From positions 205,723-269,722 of the forward strand of contig CAJWLM010000001.1 of NCBI GenBank assembly GCA_913043025.1: a stretch of 64,000 nt of DNA, read 5' to 3'. The translations under genes and the position numbers were made by a program. Below are positions 43,740 through 52,294 of this stretch, piece by piece. This stretch comes from an uncultured Rhodospirillaceae bacterium (GTDB taxonomy: Bacteria > Pseudomonadota > Alphaproteobacteria > UBA8366). The notes beneath the pieces were generated by a model. That model saw nothing but the letters and a program-made list of their open reading frames with translations, did no database searches and was not told the origin of the DNA. Numbering within the stretch: the first letter of the stretch is position 1; each line of letters starts with the position of its first letter.

Positions 43740-45900
43740 GACGGATACACTCTATCTTTCTGCGCGTCGGCATCATGAGGCCGGAAGGTCTGATGTGGCT
43801 AAGGAAATATACAGGCAAATTATCACTATTAATCCATGCCACGCGGGTGCCTTGCAGATGCTAGGTGTTTTGGCTCATAAATCTGGAGAGACATCAGCCG
43901 CACTGGAATTGCTCAAACGGGCTGAAAGTGAAGATCCGAAGAACCCCGCACTCCTGATAAATCTTGGTGTTGTAACCCGCGAAATGGGGGATACGGCAGC
44001 AGCTAAAGTTTTTCTCCTAAAGGCCCTTGCCCTTGATCCAAAGCAATCGATGGGACATTTTAACCTTGGAAATTTATATAGAGAGACCGGGCATTTTCTG
44101 GCTGCACTTGATTCCTATGAAGAAGCACTTTCCTTGTCTCGTGACGATCCAAATTTGCTTCATAACAAGGGGGTTACTCTGAGAGAGCTCGGGCGCGTAG
44201 AGGCAGCTGCTAGAGTGTTTTCTGAGGTCATACGGCTAGCACCCAAGCATGCGGGGGCACTAAATAATCTTGGTGTAATTTTCCTCGAACAAGGTGAGCC
44301 GGAAACAGCGCTGAGGATACTCCGCCAAGCGGAAAAGTTAACGCCCAGCTCAGCCGAGACCCTTAACAATTTAGGGCTTGCCTTGGTTGAAACTAGAAAT
44401 GTCATCGAAGCAGGTAAAAAATTAGAGGAAGCCGCTCGTTTAGAGCCTAGTAACAAGCAAATTCTAAAAAATATAGGCAGCTTGGACGCGAAGGTTGGAA
44501 ATATACCAGCTGCGCAAGCCACCTGGCGAAGGGCTCTGGAATTTGGAAATGACGATGGGCTGCTATTTCGTCTCTCCACGTTGCTACCGGTCGTGGCGTC
44601 TTCGCTTGAAGAGATGAATGCGGCTCGCAGAGAATTAGATGATAGTCTTCAAGAAATGGCCAGGTTGGACTGCAATCTTGTCGATCCATATGTTGAGGTT
44701 GGGGCCAGCAATTTTTTAATTTCTTATCACGACACCAATAACAAAGACACCCAAAAGCATCTGGCTGCCCTCTACATCAAAGCCTGTCCAGGTTTGGGAA
44801 AGGCTCACTGTGAAAAGCGTCATGAATATTCGAGGGTACGCGTTGGATTTATTTCGCGTCAGTTGCAGTTAAATTCCGTGGGTCGATGCTTTCACGGAAT
44901 AATGCGGTTTATGCCGCGCGAGGATATTCATGTTACAGCATTTACCTTCTCAAAAGGGTCAGATCCGCTTTGGTCGGCAATTGCAGAGGATGTTGATCAA
45001 GCTATTATTTTGCCGCCTCGGTTAGGGGACGCTCGTAAAATAATAGCGAAGACTGGCCTTGATGTTTTAATTTATACCGACATCGGGATGGAACCGCTGA
45101 CCTATTTCCTCAGTTTTGCTCGGCTAGCGCCAGTGCAGTGTGTGCTTGGGGGGCATCCAGATACCGTTGGGGTGCCCAACATCGATTATTACCTAAGCAG
45201 TGAGTTACAAGAACCAATTGATGCAGATACCCATTACGCAGAATGCCTAGTCCGGCTTCCTGGTGCCCCTACCTATTACGATCGACCTGAACTCCCGAAA
45301 AATTTAAAGTCGCGGGCAGAGTTTGGCTTGCCACAAAATGGATCGCTTTATTTCTGTGGTCAAACCCTGTTTAAAATTCATCCGGCGATGGACAATTGGT
45401 TGGGCGAAATCCTTCGAGCAGACCCAAAAGGTTATATATTAATACCTGCCGGTTTCACTCCTGGCCTCTCGGACAGACTGCAAGCTCGCTTTGAACGCAG
45501 CATTCCCGACGTCGTGGATCGCGTACAGTTTTTACCGGCCATGAGCCATATGAATTTTATGAATGTACTATCATTATCCGATGTTTCACTTGATACCCGC
45601 CCATTCGGTGGTGGAAATACGAGTTGGCAGGCGATTGCTGCTGGAACGCCAATGGTAACGTGGCCAGGCCGTTTTCTGCGAGGGCGCTATACTGCTGCAC
45701 TCTATCAATTGATGAATATTGAAGAGCCGGTTGTTTATAGTGGTGAAGAATATGTCAGCCGCGCGGTGCAATTTGCGAAAGATTGTGACTTCCAAAGGCA
45801 TGTCTTAGAGCGAGTAGCTGAGCGTTCTGACTCCATATTTGGCGACATGTGCCACGTAAATGCACTGAGTGAATTCATCCTTAGGGTGGCGCGGGACTAG
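43732..45900 (+). CDS. TPR-GT41 (SPINDLY/OGT-like) glycosyltransferase, copy 2
   Basis: A 722-residue paralogue of the preceding protein, starting at GTG 43732 inside it, with an 8-bp overlap suggesting coupling. It has about seven TPRs in residues 1-280 (for example AGALQMLGVLAHKSGETSAAL, GHFNLGNLYRETG, NNLGVIFLEQGEPETAL). The C-terminal GT41 domain has RVGFISRQLQLNSVGRCF, IYTDIGMEPLTYFLSFARLA, GGHPDTVGVPNIDYYLSSE, QTLFKIHPAM and LDTRPFGGGNTSWQAIAAGT. The H of copy 1's SHAVGY is S-V-G here. Together the two copies may glycosylate flagellin. It converges on the WbqC gene with a 4-bp overlap. Confidence 0.85.
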   Translation: MTETDTLYLSARRHHEAGRSDVAKEIYRQIITINPCHAGALQMLGVLAHKSGETSAALELLKRAESEDPKNPALLINLGVVTREMGDTAAAKVFLLKALALDPKQSMGHFNLGNLYRETGHFLAALDSYEEALSLSRDDPNLLHNKGVTLRELGRVEAAARVFSEVIRLAPKHAGALNNLGVIFLEQGEPETALRILRQAEKLTPSSAETLNNLGLALVETRNVIEAGKKLEEAARLEPSNKQILKNIGSLDAKVGNIPAAQATWRRALEFGNDDGLLFRLSTLLPVVASSLEEMNAARRELDDSLQEMARLDCNLVDPYVEVGASNFLISYHDTNNKDTQKHLAALYIKACPGLGKAHCEKRHEYSRVRVGFISRQLQLNSVGRCFHGIMRFMPREDIHVTAFTFSKGSDPLWSAIAEDVDQAIILPPRLGDARKIIAKTGLDVLIYTDIGMEPLTYFLSFARLAPVQCVLGGHPDTVGVPNIDYYLSSELQEPIDADTHYAECLVRLPGAPTYYDRPELPKNLKSRAEFGLPQNGSLYFCGQTLFKIHPAMDNWLGEILRADPKGYILIPAGFTPGLSDRLQARFERSIPDVVDRVQFLPAMSHMNFMNVLSLSDVSLDTRPFGGGNTSWQAIAAGTPMVTWPGRFLRGRYTAALYQLMNIEEPVVYSGEEYVSRAVQFAKDCDFQRHVLERVAERSDSIFGDMCHVNALSEFILRVARD

Positions 45901-46547
45901 CACTGAGCACAAATGTCTGTCGCTATGAGTGCCCGATCTTCTGGTGCCAAGTGTTGCAAAATACTCCATTTCGACCCATGCCATTCGTTTAAAAATTTTA
46001 ATGTGATGCCCTGTTTTCGGAATGTGGAATCGTTGTAAAGGCTTCGTCCACCGGAGAGATTTAGGTATGTGTCCGCGCCCAATGACTTGGCGACGGCTAT
46101 AATTCGCTGTGTACCAGTCAGATGGGGGGGTAATTCAAGTAAAGAGGAACGTGTTGTGTTGAAGGGCAAACCTAATATTTTACAACTCACCTCCAATGTA
46201 GCTTCCAGATAATCTACGACGTTCCCAACTGGGCGGTGTATCAGAGACATTAATTCACACGGAGCTGTAGAGAGCGACGGGAATCGAGAAGTGCGTTGTG
46301 TCATTTTTTGTTCGGCGTCTTCGGCAAATCTAAGGTCTTGTATTCTTACCCCCATGTAAGCTTTTTGGAGCGGCAGGGTTAGCCATCGTGGATTAGCGTG
46401 CGAATCTGGCAGAATATTGCGGTGCACCCGTCCCCGACGTGGAAATTGAACACAATCATACAAAACCACTTCGTCTGCGGCTGCAAAGAGCCGGAAATAT
46501 CCGGCATAAGGCATGAAGTATGGCTGAATGACAGCTACGCAGGTCAT
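45897..46547 (-). CDS. WbqC family protein
   Basis: A 216-residue WbqC-like protein: the opening VAVIQPYFMPYAGYFRLFAAADE and LYDCVQFPRRGRVHRN are the family signature, and VAKSLGADTYLNLSGGRSLY closes the conserved core. WbqC genes are found in O-antigen and other polysaccharide clusters and are suspected to make a modified sugar or to act as a transferase; the enzyme reaction is not proven. It is a single minus-strand gene within the plus-strand glycosyltransferase run, 76 bp from the divergent TPR-GT9 gene. Confidence 0.85.
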   Translation of the reverse strand: MTCVAVIQPYFMPYAGYFRLFAAADEVVLYDCVQFPRRGRVHRNILPDSHANPRWLTLPLQKAYMGVRIQDLRFAEDAEQKMTQRTSRFPSLSTAPCELMSLIHRPVGNVVDYLEATLEVSCKILGLPFNTTRSSLLELPPHLTGTQRIIAVAKSLGADTYLNLSGGRSLYNDSTFRKQGITLKFLNEWHGSKWSILQHLAPEDRALIATDICAQC

Positions 46548-46623
46548 AATCTGATATTAGACAGTATACCAGTGATGTGCAAAGCCTGTATCACTCTTTG
46601 CGTTTGGACACTACAATGAAGTC

Positions 46624-48366
46624 ATGGATAAGTGTTTTGATAAAAAGCTAAAAAAAGGGCTTTCGCACCACTTTGAAGGTCGGCTCGACGAGGCTTTTGA
46701 AATATACAACGATATCCTAGATGAAAGTCCTGAAAATCCCGAAGCACTTCAATTAGCAGGTGCTCTTGTTCTTGACCGCGGGGATGCCAAAGCTGCATGT
46801 GAGCTATTAAAAAAAGCCGTCCAGTTAAATCCAGGATTTGCTCCAGTAAAAATAAATTATGGAATTGCATTAGCTGCCTGTGACCAAGCTAAGGATGCTC
46901 TAGTTGAATTAGAAGAAGCAATTACTTTAGCCCCGCACTCGCCCGATGGGTATTATAATGCGGGTAGAGTATTTCTTGGTGTAGGGCGTGCCTCCGACGC
47001 ACGTGACATGTTGAGTAGGGCTGTAAAAATATTGCCATCCCATGCGGTTGCGCAAAACGATTATGCAATAGCTTTGCAACAGTTGGGCCTCATTGAGGAA
47101 GCATTAGAAGCTAATTTGGAAGCATGTCGACTGGAACCAGAAAACTCAATTTTTAGAGCCAATCGGTGTAGCCTTCGATTGGATTTTGATGACCCAGAAG
47201 GAGCCGTCCAAGATGGAGAAAGGGCTATATCCTTGGACCAAACTTGCAAAGAAGCCCAATATAATCTTGCAAATGCATATTACGCGCTTGATCGGCCCGG
47301 AGACGCACGCCTTCGTTATAATCGAGTGATAGAAATCGATCCATATTATGCAGACGCGTATGCCAATCTTGCCACAGCAGAATTAGCTTTGGAGAATATC
47401 ACGCTTGCTCTTAAGGCGGCCGAAAGGGCTCTTGCACTTGAACCAGCAATGGCAGAAGCAGCTTGGACCCGTTCTTTAGCGCTTCTGTTGAATGGTGATT
47501 ATAAACTTGGTTGGGCCGAATATGAATGGCGTTGGACAGCAGTTCCATTTTTAGAAAAACGCGAATTTGATACGGCTGAGTGGAGTGGTGAGCCAGTTGT
47601 AGGTAAAACTGTACTTATATATCATGAACAAGGTCTTGGAGATGGATTACAATTTGTACGTTACGGTGCTCTGCTCGCGGAGGCAGGTGCACGCGTAGTT
47701 TTTGAATGTCCTTCTTCTTTGGTTCCTTTGTTCGCGAAAATATCCTGGCTCAATACTGTGGTTCCTCTCGGCAATATTCTGCCTTCGTTTGATTTGCACG
47801 TCGCCCTGATGAGCCTTCCTGATAAATTTGGTACCACACTAGAAACGGTGCCGGCTGCGGTACCTTATTTGCCGCTTCCTAACCCAAGGGTTGATTTTGA
47901 GAAATTTACAATTGGGGTTGCGTGGCGTGGGAGCAAAACAAACAGGAAAGGGCGACATCGATCATGTTCGTTGTCTGATTTCGAAGTATTATTTCATCAG
48001 GAAGCGGTGGAGTTTGTAAGTTTACAGACAGAGCTGGATGACGAAGACCAGAGAGCTCTAAAAAAATTTGGTGTGCAGGAATTTGGAACCGGGTTCAAAA
48101 ATTTTCTAGACACAGCTGAAATTGTCTCCAGCATTGACTTAGTTATTACGGTGGATACTGCGCTTGCGCACCTTGTTGGGGGTATGGGGAAACCAGTGTG
48201 GATTATGATACCTCACGGCCCTGATTGGCGTTGGCTGCTGGAGCGAGAAGACAGTCCGTGGTATCCAACAGCAAGGATTTTCCGTCAAACCTCAAGGAGT
48301 GATTGGGGTCCTGTCATTTGTAAGGTGCATAAAGCGCTGGCAGCACACTTGCAACAAGACATGTAA
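46624..48366 (+). CDS. TPR protein with GT9-like glycosyltransferase domain, copy A
   Basis: A 580-residue protein. TPRs occupy about residues 8-290 (for example FEIYNDILDESPENPEALQLAG, KEAQYNLANAYYALDRPGDAR). The C-terminal domain (about 330-575) has the heptosyltransferase/GT9-like sequence YHEQGLGDGLQFVRYG, then IGVAWRGSKTNRKGRH, then VITVDTALAHLVGGMGKPVW. A TPR region followed by a GT-B domain is the architecture reported for Caulobacter FlmG, a flagellin glycosyltransferase. A homologue of this protein lies at 52854-54947 on the other side of the flagellins. Its target is inferred, not shown. Confidence 0.82.
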   Translation: MDKCFDKKLKKGLSHHFEGRLDEAFEIYNDILDESPENPEALQLAGALVLDRGDAKAACELLKKAVQLNPGFAPVKINYGIALAACDQAKDALVELEEAITLAPHSPDGYYNAGRVFLGVGRASDARDMLSRAVKILPSHAVAQNDYAIALQQLGLIEEALEANLEACRLEPENSIFRANRCSLRLDFDDPEGAVQDGERAISLDQTCKEAQYNLANAYYALDRPGDARLRYNRVIEIDPYYADAYANLATAELALENITLALKAAERALALEPAMAEAAWTRSLALLLNGDYKLGWAEYEWRWTAVPFLEKREFDTAEWSGEPVVGKTVLIYHEQGLGDGLQFVRYGALLAEAGARVVFECPSSLVPLFAKISWLNTVVPLGNILPSFDLHVALMSLPDKFGTTLETVPAAVPYLPLPNPRVDFEKFTIGVAWRGSKTNRKGRHRSCSLSDFEVLFHQEAVEFVSLQTELDDEDQRALKKFGVQEFGTGFKNFLDTAEIVSSIDLVITVDTALAHLVGGMGKPVWIMIPHGPDWRWLLEREDSPWYPTARIFRQTSRSDWGPVICKVHKALAAHLQQDM

Positions 48367-48397
48367 CAAAGGCAACAAGAAATGGGAACTTATCAAA

Positions 48398-49507
48398 ATG
48401 GATCATGATATTCCCTTAATGCGGCCAACTTTGCCACAGACGGACATGATCATGCCATATTTGGCAGAAATCGATAGTAATCGTTGGTACAGTAATTATG
48501 GCCCACTAGAGCAGCGCCTGCGGTCACGTTTCGCCGATATGTTTTCGGTAGACTATGAGAATATCGTAATGACCTCGAGCGGAACACTCGGATTGGCTAT
48601 GGCATTGCGCGAGGCGTCGGCGGGCGAAAGCGGATTATGTTTAATGCCGTCTTTTACTTTTGTTGCTAGTGCGCATGCAGCCGTAGCGGCTGGCCTTACC
48701 CCATTTTTCCTGGACGTTGAGCCGAAGAGCTGGATCCTAGACCAGAAATTGGTGCTCGAAGCTCTCGAAGATTTGAACCAGCCGGTGAGGGCTATCTTAG
48801 CTGTGGCTCCGTTTGGCGCTCCTCTCGATATCGAGTTATGGGATGAGCTTGCTGCTAAAACAGGTATTCCTGTCGTGATTGACTCCGCAGCCGGGATAGA
48901 TAGTGCCCGAGCTGGTCAGAGCCCCGTTGTGATTAGTCTACATGCCACAAAACCGCTAGGTATCGGTGAGGGTGGTCTTATTATTTGTCGAGATCGCAAT
49001 AAGGCCGAGGCTTTATTCCAGCATGGTAACTTTGGTTTTCGTGAGAAACGGTTGGCAGAGGGTGCCGGTTTTAATGGAAAGATGAGTGAATATTCAGCAG
49101 CTGTAGGCCATGCTGCCTTGGACGCATGGCCTCAGTTACGGCGTCGGTTGCGAGAGCGTGCTGTTGATTATAGTCACGCGTTGTCTAATTTGGACGGCAT
49201 TACATTAGCGCCTGGCTCGGAAACAGATGTTGCTAAGTCAACCTTTAACGTAATTTTGCGGGAGGCGTCTGTAGAGGAGGCAAAAGCTTTTATGCAAACT
49301 CAGCGGATCGAGGTTCGACAGTGGTGGAGCCGTGGATGTCATCGCGAGCCTGCCTTCGAGAGATCACCTAAAGCGGCGTTGTCGGTTACAAACGACATTG
49401 CGGATCGAGTGCTGGGGTTGCCATTTTCGATAGATTTGAATGCGCAGGACATAGCTAGAATAAGGCTCAAATTAGTTGAATTCATAGAAAATACCCGAGC
49501 TGGGTAA
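48398..49507 (+). CDS. DegT/DnrJ/EryC1-type sugar aminotransferase
   Basis: A 369-residue PLP aminotransferase from ATG 48398 (MDHDIPLMRPTLPQTD), with GGGA upstream; the frame opens earlier, at 48299, inside the preceding gene. Family motifs are NRWYSNYGPLEQRLRSRFAD, MTSSGTLGLAMALREA, FVASAHAAVAAGLTPFF, and the PLP lysine at about residue 184 in LHATKPLGIGEGGLI. The family forms 3- or 4-amino sugars on nucleotide-sugar intermediates, as in pseudaminic or legionaminic acid routes. No other enzyme of such a pathway is in the window. It lies just before flagellin 1. Confidence 0.85.
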   Translation: MDHDIPLMRPTLPQTDMIMPYLAEIDSNRWYSNYGPLEQRLRSRFADMFSVDYENIVMTSSGTLGLAMALREASAGESGLCLMPSFTFVASAHAAVAAGLTPFFLDVEPKSWILDQKLVLEALEDLNQPVRAILAVAPFGAPLDIELWDELAAKTGIPVVIDSAAGIDSARAGQSPVVISLHATKPLGIGEGGLIICRDRNKAEALFQHGNFGFREKRLAEGAGFNGKMSEYSAAVGHAALDAWPQLRRRLRERAVDYSHALSNLDGITLAPGSETDVAKSTFNVILREASVEEAKAFMQTQRIEVRQWWSRGCHREPAFERSPKAALSVTNDIADRVLGLPFSIDLNAQDIARIRLKLVEFIENTRAG

Positions 49508-49551
49508 TATGTTCCATTAGTGGTAAGAACTGCCCGGTAGAAATCGGCCGT

Positions 49552-49575
49552 CAATTGGTGCGGATGGCAATTGGT
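49552..49575 (+). repeat. Direct repeat in flagellin 1 promoter region
   Basis: The 8-bp word CAATTGGT occurs at 49552-49559 and again at 49568-49575, 16 bp apart centre to centre. It lies about 46-70 bp upstream of the -24 element of the flagellin 1 promoter. It could bind a regulator; no family can be assigned. Confidence 0.35.
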
Positions 49576-49619
49576 AAAAAAAAATTATATAAAACAAGCG
49601 CTTAGTGCCCATCGGTTGT

Positions 49620-49635
49620 TGGCATGTCCGTTGCG
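49620..49635 (+). promoter_or_regulatory. Sigma-54 promoter of flagellin 1
   Basis: TGGCAT-GTCCG-TTGCG, with one mismatch in the -24 part (T for C) and the invariant GG and GC correctly spaced. The predicted 5' leader to the ATG at 49733 is about 87 nt. Unlike the other sigma-54 promoters here, no GGCAAA-N-TTTGCC palindrome is present upstream. Confidence 0.75.
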
Positions 49636-49732
49636 CTTATGGGGTGTAGGTTTGGCGCTTCAGTGGATATAAGGACTAAAAGTTCAACCGCCCCAGATAG
49701 CGCCATTGTCAAAGTCAGAAAGGACATGACAG

Positions 49733-50560
49733 ATGGTAGATAAGATCAATCTATCCGTGGCAGTAAGGTCTAACCTGCTGACACTTCAACGAACCGCTGG
49801 CCTAACCGATATAACTCAAGGGCGGTTAGCTACTGGTTTGAAGGTTAATAGCGCCCAAGACGATGCGACCGCTTTTTTTATCTCTCGATCATTGAATTTT
49901 CGTGCGGATGACTTGTCGCGAATAAAAGATAATATTGAGCTTGGCATAAGCACGGTTACGGCTGGGTTACAAGGCATCGAGGCACTTACCGAACTTATGG
50001 GCACAGCTAAGGGTTTGGCTAACAATGCCGCTGCTACTGGTGATACTAATGAACGATCGACTCTAGCGGTGCAGTTCAATGACATTCTTACTCAGCTTGA
50101 TGATTTGACAAATGATGCCAGTTTTAATGGCATCAACCTCATCAAGGGAACGCCAGACAATTTAATTATCGATTTCAATGAAGACAGTAGTAACACTATC
50201 ACGGTGAGCGGTCTCGACTCTACAACTGCAACAACTGGTTTGAATGTTGCCAATGCTACCAATAACTTTGCTGATAGCTCTGCGATCGATACTGCTTTGA
50301 CAGCGATCAATAGTGCTCTTGTGGAATTAAGAGGGAACGCAGCAACGCTTGGCTCGAATAACTCCATTTTGCGGACAAGGCTAAGTTTTACTGAGGACCT
50401 GGCAAACACTTTATTGGAGGGTTCTGGTACATTAACATTAGCAGATCTGAATGAAGAGGGTGCTAATCTTTTATCGCTTCAAACACGACAACAACTTGGG
50501 CTTAATTCGTTAGCATTAGCCTCGCAAAGTGAGCGAGCGGTATTAGCCTTATTCGGTTAG
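49733..50560 (+). CDS. fliC: Flagellin 1
   Basis: A 275-residue flagellin, short because it lacks the outer D2/D3 domains. The N-terminal helix region is NLSVAVRSNLLTLQRTAGL, and RLATGLKVNSAQDDATAFF replaces the usual RLSSGLRINSAKDDAAG. The C-terminal helix ends QLGLNSLALASQSERAVLALFG, the D0 export/assembly signal. A Ser/Thr-rich stretch (about 152-168) in the middle is a candidate O-glycosylation region. AAGGA precedes the ATG. It is about two-thirds identical by eye to flagellin 2 at 50885-51712. It lies directly after the modification island. Confidence 0.93.
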   Translation: MVDKINLSVAVRSNLLTLQRTAGLTDITQGRLATGLKVNSAQDDATAFFISRSLNFRADDLSRIKDNIELGISTVTAGLQGIEALTELMGTAKGLANNAAATGDTNERSTLAVQFNDILTQLDDLTNDASFNGINLIKGTPDNLIIDFNEDSSNTITVSGLDSTTATTGLNVANATNNFADSSAIDTALTAINSALVELRGNAATLGSNNSILRTRLSFTEDLANTLLEGSGTLTLADLNEEGANLLSLQTRQQLGLNSLALASQSERAVLALFG

Positions 50561-50603
50561 TATTTATTTTCAGCTGACCTGCGCTAACCACTCTCGGATA
50601 AAC

Positions 50604-50643
50604 CTGCCGGGCAGATTATTCCGCCCGGTGGGCACATTTTGCC
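50604..50643. promoter_or_regulatory. Putative FlbD-binding sites upstream of flagellin 2
   Basis: The block holds CTGCC-G-GGCAG at 50604-50614 and GGCACA-T-TTTGCC at 50631-50643, the second differing from the flagellar palindrome at one base. It is centred about 114 bp upstream of the -24 element. A further TTTTGCCG is at 50658. A CCGGGC/GCCCGG pair (50607-50612 and 50623-50628) could also form a hairpin after flagellin 1, but has no T-run. Confidence 0.6.
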
Positions 50644-50749
50644 GTTTTTTAGGAAAATTTTGCCGCGTCACGTAAGTCATGACAAAGGCCGCTAAAATTA
50701 TCGTAACAAAATCATATGCTTACGCCCAAATACTTTTGAGGTGATGCTG

Positions 50750-50765
50750 TGGCACATCTGTTGCT
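50750..50765 (+). promoter_or_regulatory. Sigma-54 promoter of flagellin 2
   Basis: TGGCAC-ATCTG-TTGCT, an exact match to the consensus TGGCAC-N5-TTGCW. It predicts a 5' leader of about 109 nt to the ATG at 50885. The palindrome site lies 114 bp upstream. Confidence 0.85.
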
Positions 50766-50884
50766 TGCTTAAATCCGAACTTTGCCATTCGATTCATGTT
50801 TGGTGCCCTGATATGGAGAAACCGGCTTGGGGTGTTCAGCGGTCGCAGAAAGCGGCTGATAAGTCCTAGAAAAGGAGTAAAAAA

Positions 50885-51712
50885 ATGGCTAATGATATTT
50901 CGCTTACGACAGCTGTGCGTTCAAATCTTTTACAGTTGCAACGCACTTCTTCACTTGTTAACAAGACCCAAGATCGTCTTTCATCTGGACTAGCAGTTGG
51001 CTCACCAATTGATGGAGCCAGTGCATTCTTTACCGCGGGGGCTTTAAACAACCGTGCGGACGACTTTGCAGCTTTACGTAATGATGTTGACTTGGGGATT
51101 TCGGCCGTTGCAGCTGCGATTGACGGTCTTGACGCTATTACGGAACTAGTCGAACAGGCCAAAGGTCTTGCAAATAACGCTAAGGCCACAGGTGATACCT
51201 CGGAACAGTCTACTTTGGCGGTGCAATTTAACGACATTTTAAGTCAGATTGATGATTTGGCGAACGATGCAAGTTTTAATGGCACTAATTTGGTTAAGGC
51301 TTCGGCTGATAACCTGACCATTGACTTTAACGAGGATGCTTCGAGTACTCTAACTATTTCGGGTCTCGACTCGACGACAGCATCTACGGGCTTGAATATT
51401 GCCAATGCTACCAATAACTTTGCTGATACTACTGCAATTGATACTGCAATCACGGCGGTGAACAGTGCTATTACTGAGTTACGCTCAAATGCGTCAACTC
51501 TAGGTTCTAGCGCATCGATATTGCAGACGCGGTTGGATTTTGGTGATAATTTAATTGGTACGCTTCAGGACGGCGCGGGCAAATTGACCCTTGCAGACCT
51601 GAATAAAGAGAGTGCTAATTTGCTGGCCCTTCAAACTCGTCAGCAACTTGGCATTAACTCTTTGGCCCTGGCCGCACAGAGTGAACGGTCAATCTTAGCT
51701 CTCTTCGGTTAA
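50885..51712 (+). CDS. fliC: Flagellin 2
   Basis: A 275-residue paralogue of flagellin 1 with a strong ribosome site (AAAAGGAG, 7 bases before ATG). The N-terminal region is SLTTAVRSNLLQLQRTSSL followed by RLSSGLAVGSPIDGASAFF, where the conserved Asp-Asp-Ala of the usual flagellin motif is altered to I-D-G-A. The C-terminal helix ends QLGINSLALAAQSERSILALFG. The same Ser/Thr-rich central stretch is present (around 152-168). It is followed by a strong terminator and by flbT. Two flagellins with different promoter architecture suggest separate timing or filament zones. Confidence 0.93.
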   Translation: MANDISLTTAVRSNLLQLQRTSSLVNKTQDRLSSGLAVGSPIDGASAFFTAGALNNRADDFAALRNDVDLGISAVAAAIDGLDAITELVEQAKGLANNAKATGDTSEQSTLAVQFNDILSQIDDLANDASFNGTNLVKASADNLTIDFNEDASSTLTISGLDSTTASTGLNIANATNNFADTTAIDTAITAVNSAITELRSNASTLGSSASILQTRLDFGDNLIGTLQDGAGKLTLADLNKESANLLALQTRQQLGINSLALAAQSERSILALFG

Positions 51713-51738
51713 AAATAATAAAAAAATAAACTTAATTC

Positions 51739-51768
51739 GGGGGCCCAAAAGTTGGGCCCCCTTTTTTT
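51739..51768 (+). terminator. Rho-independent terminator after flagellin 2
   Basis: A 10-bp perfect stem, GGGGGCCCAA (51739-51748) with TTGGGCCCCC (51752-51761), a 3-base loop and seven T residues. This is the strongest terminator in the window, as expected for a highly transcribed flagellin gene. Confidence 0.95.
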
Positions 51769-51901
51769 ATCTTTTCTTGGAATGGATAATTATAAAAGTT
51801 AAAAAAATGCTATTTTGGTATGGAAATTGAATAAACTAAGACGAATGAATGTTTTTGTTCCGGTAAAATACAATTGTTACAATTTTTGAGGCTTCTTTGT
51901 A

Positions 51902-52294
51902 ATGCCATTAAAAATAGTCCTCAGGCCTGGCGAAAAAGTAGCTATTAATCAGGCTGTTATTTTAAATGGCGGAGAAAAATCCGAACTCGTGCTTGAGAAT
52001 AAAGCAAGTATTTTGCGGGAGCGTGATATTATGTCAGAGGAGGAGGCAGATACACCTGCCAAACGGATATATTTTATGGTCCAGATGCTTTACATGTTCC
52101 CAGAAAAAGATCGATATTATCAGCAGAAATTTAATCAATTGGTTAAACAATTCATAAAAGCCGTTCCAAGTTCCACTGCTATTGTATTTGAGATCGGAAA
52201 AGACGTTATTACCGGCGATGTATACGGGGCATTGAAGAAGTGCCGTAAATTGATAAAATATGAACAAGAGGTGTTGAAGCATGTCACAGCCTAG
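51902..52294 (+). CDS. flbT: Flagellin translation/stability regulator FlbT
   Basis: A 130-residue FlbT. The N-terminal MPLKIVLRPGEKVAINQAVI and DIMSEEEADTPAKRIYFMVQMLYM are diagnostic. In Caulobacter, FlbT binds the 5' leader of flagellin mRNA and limits its translation until the hook is complete. Here the two flagellins have long leaders (about 87 and 109 nt) that could be its target. Its 3' end overlaps flaF by 14 bp. Confidence 0.93.
   Translation: MPLKIVLRPGEKVAINQAVILNGGEKSELVLENKASILRERDIMSEEEADTPAKRIYFMVQMLYMFPEKDRYYQQKFNQLVKQFIKAVPSSTAIVFEIGKDVITGDVYGALKKCRKLIKYEQEVLKHVTA

Noticed and set aside
44160..44579. Long antisense frame inside GT41 copy 2
   Set aside because: It mirrors the coding frame of a clear glycosyltransferase; a shadow of codon bias.
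50607..50628. CCGGGC/GCCCGG hairpin as a terminator after flagellin 1
   Set aside because: Only 6-bp arms and no T-run. The same bases are better explained by the palindrome half-sites upstream of flagellin 2.
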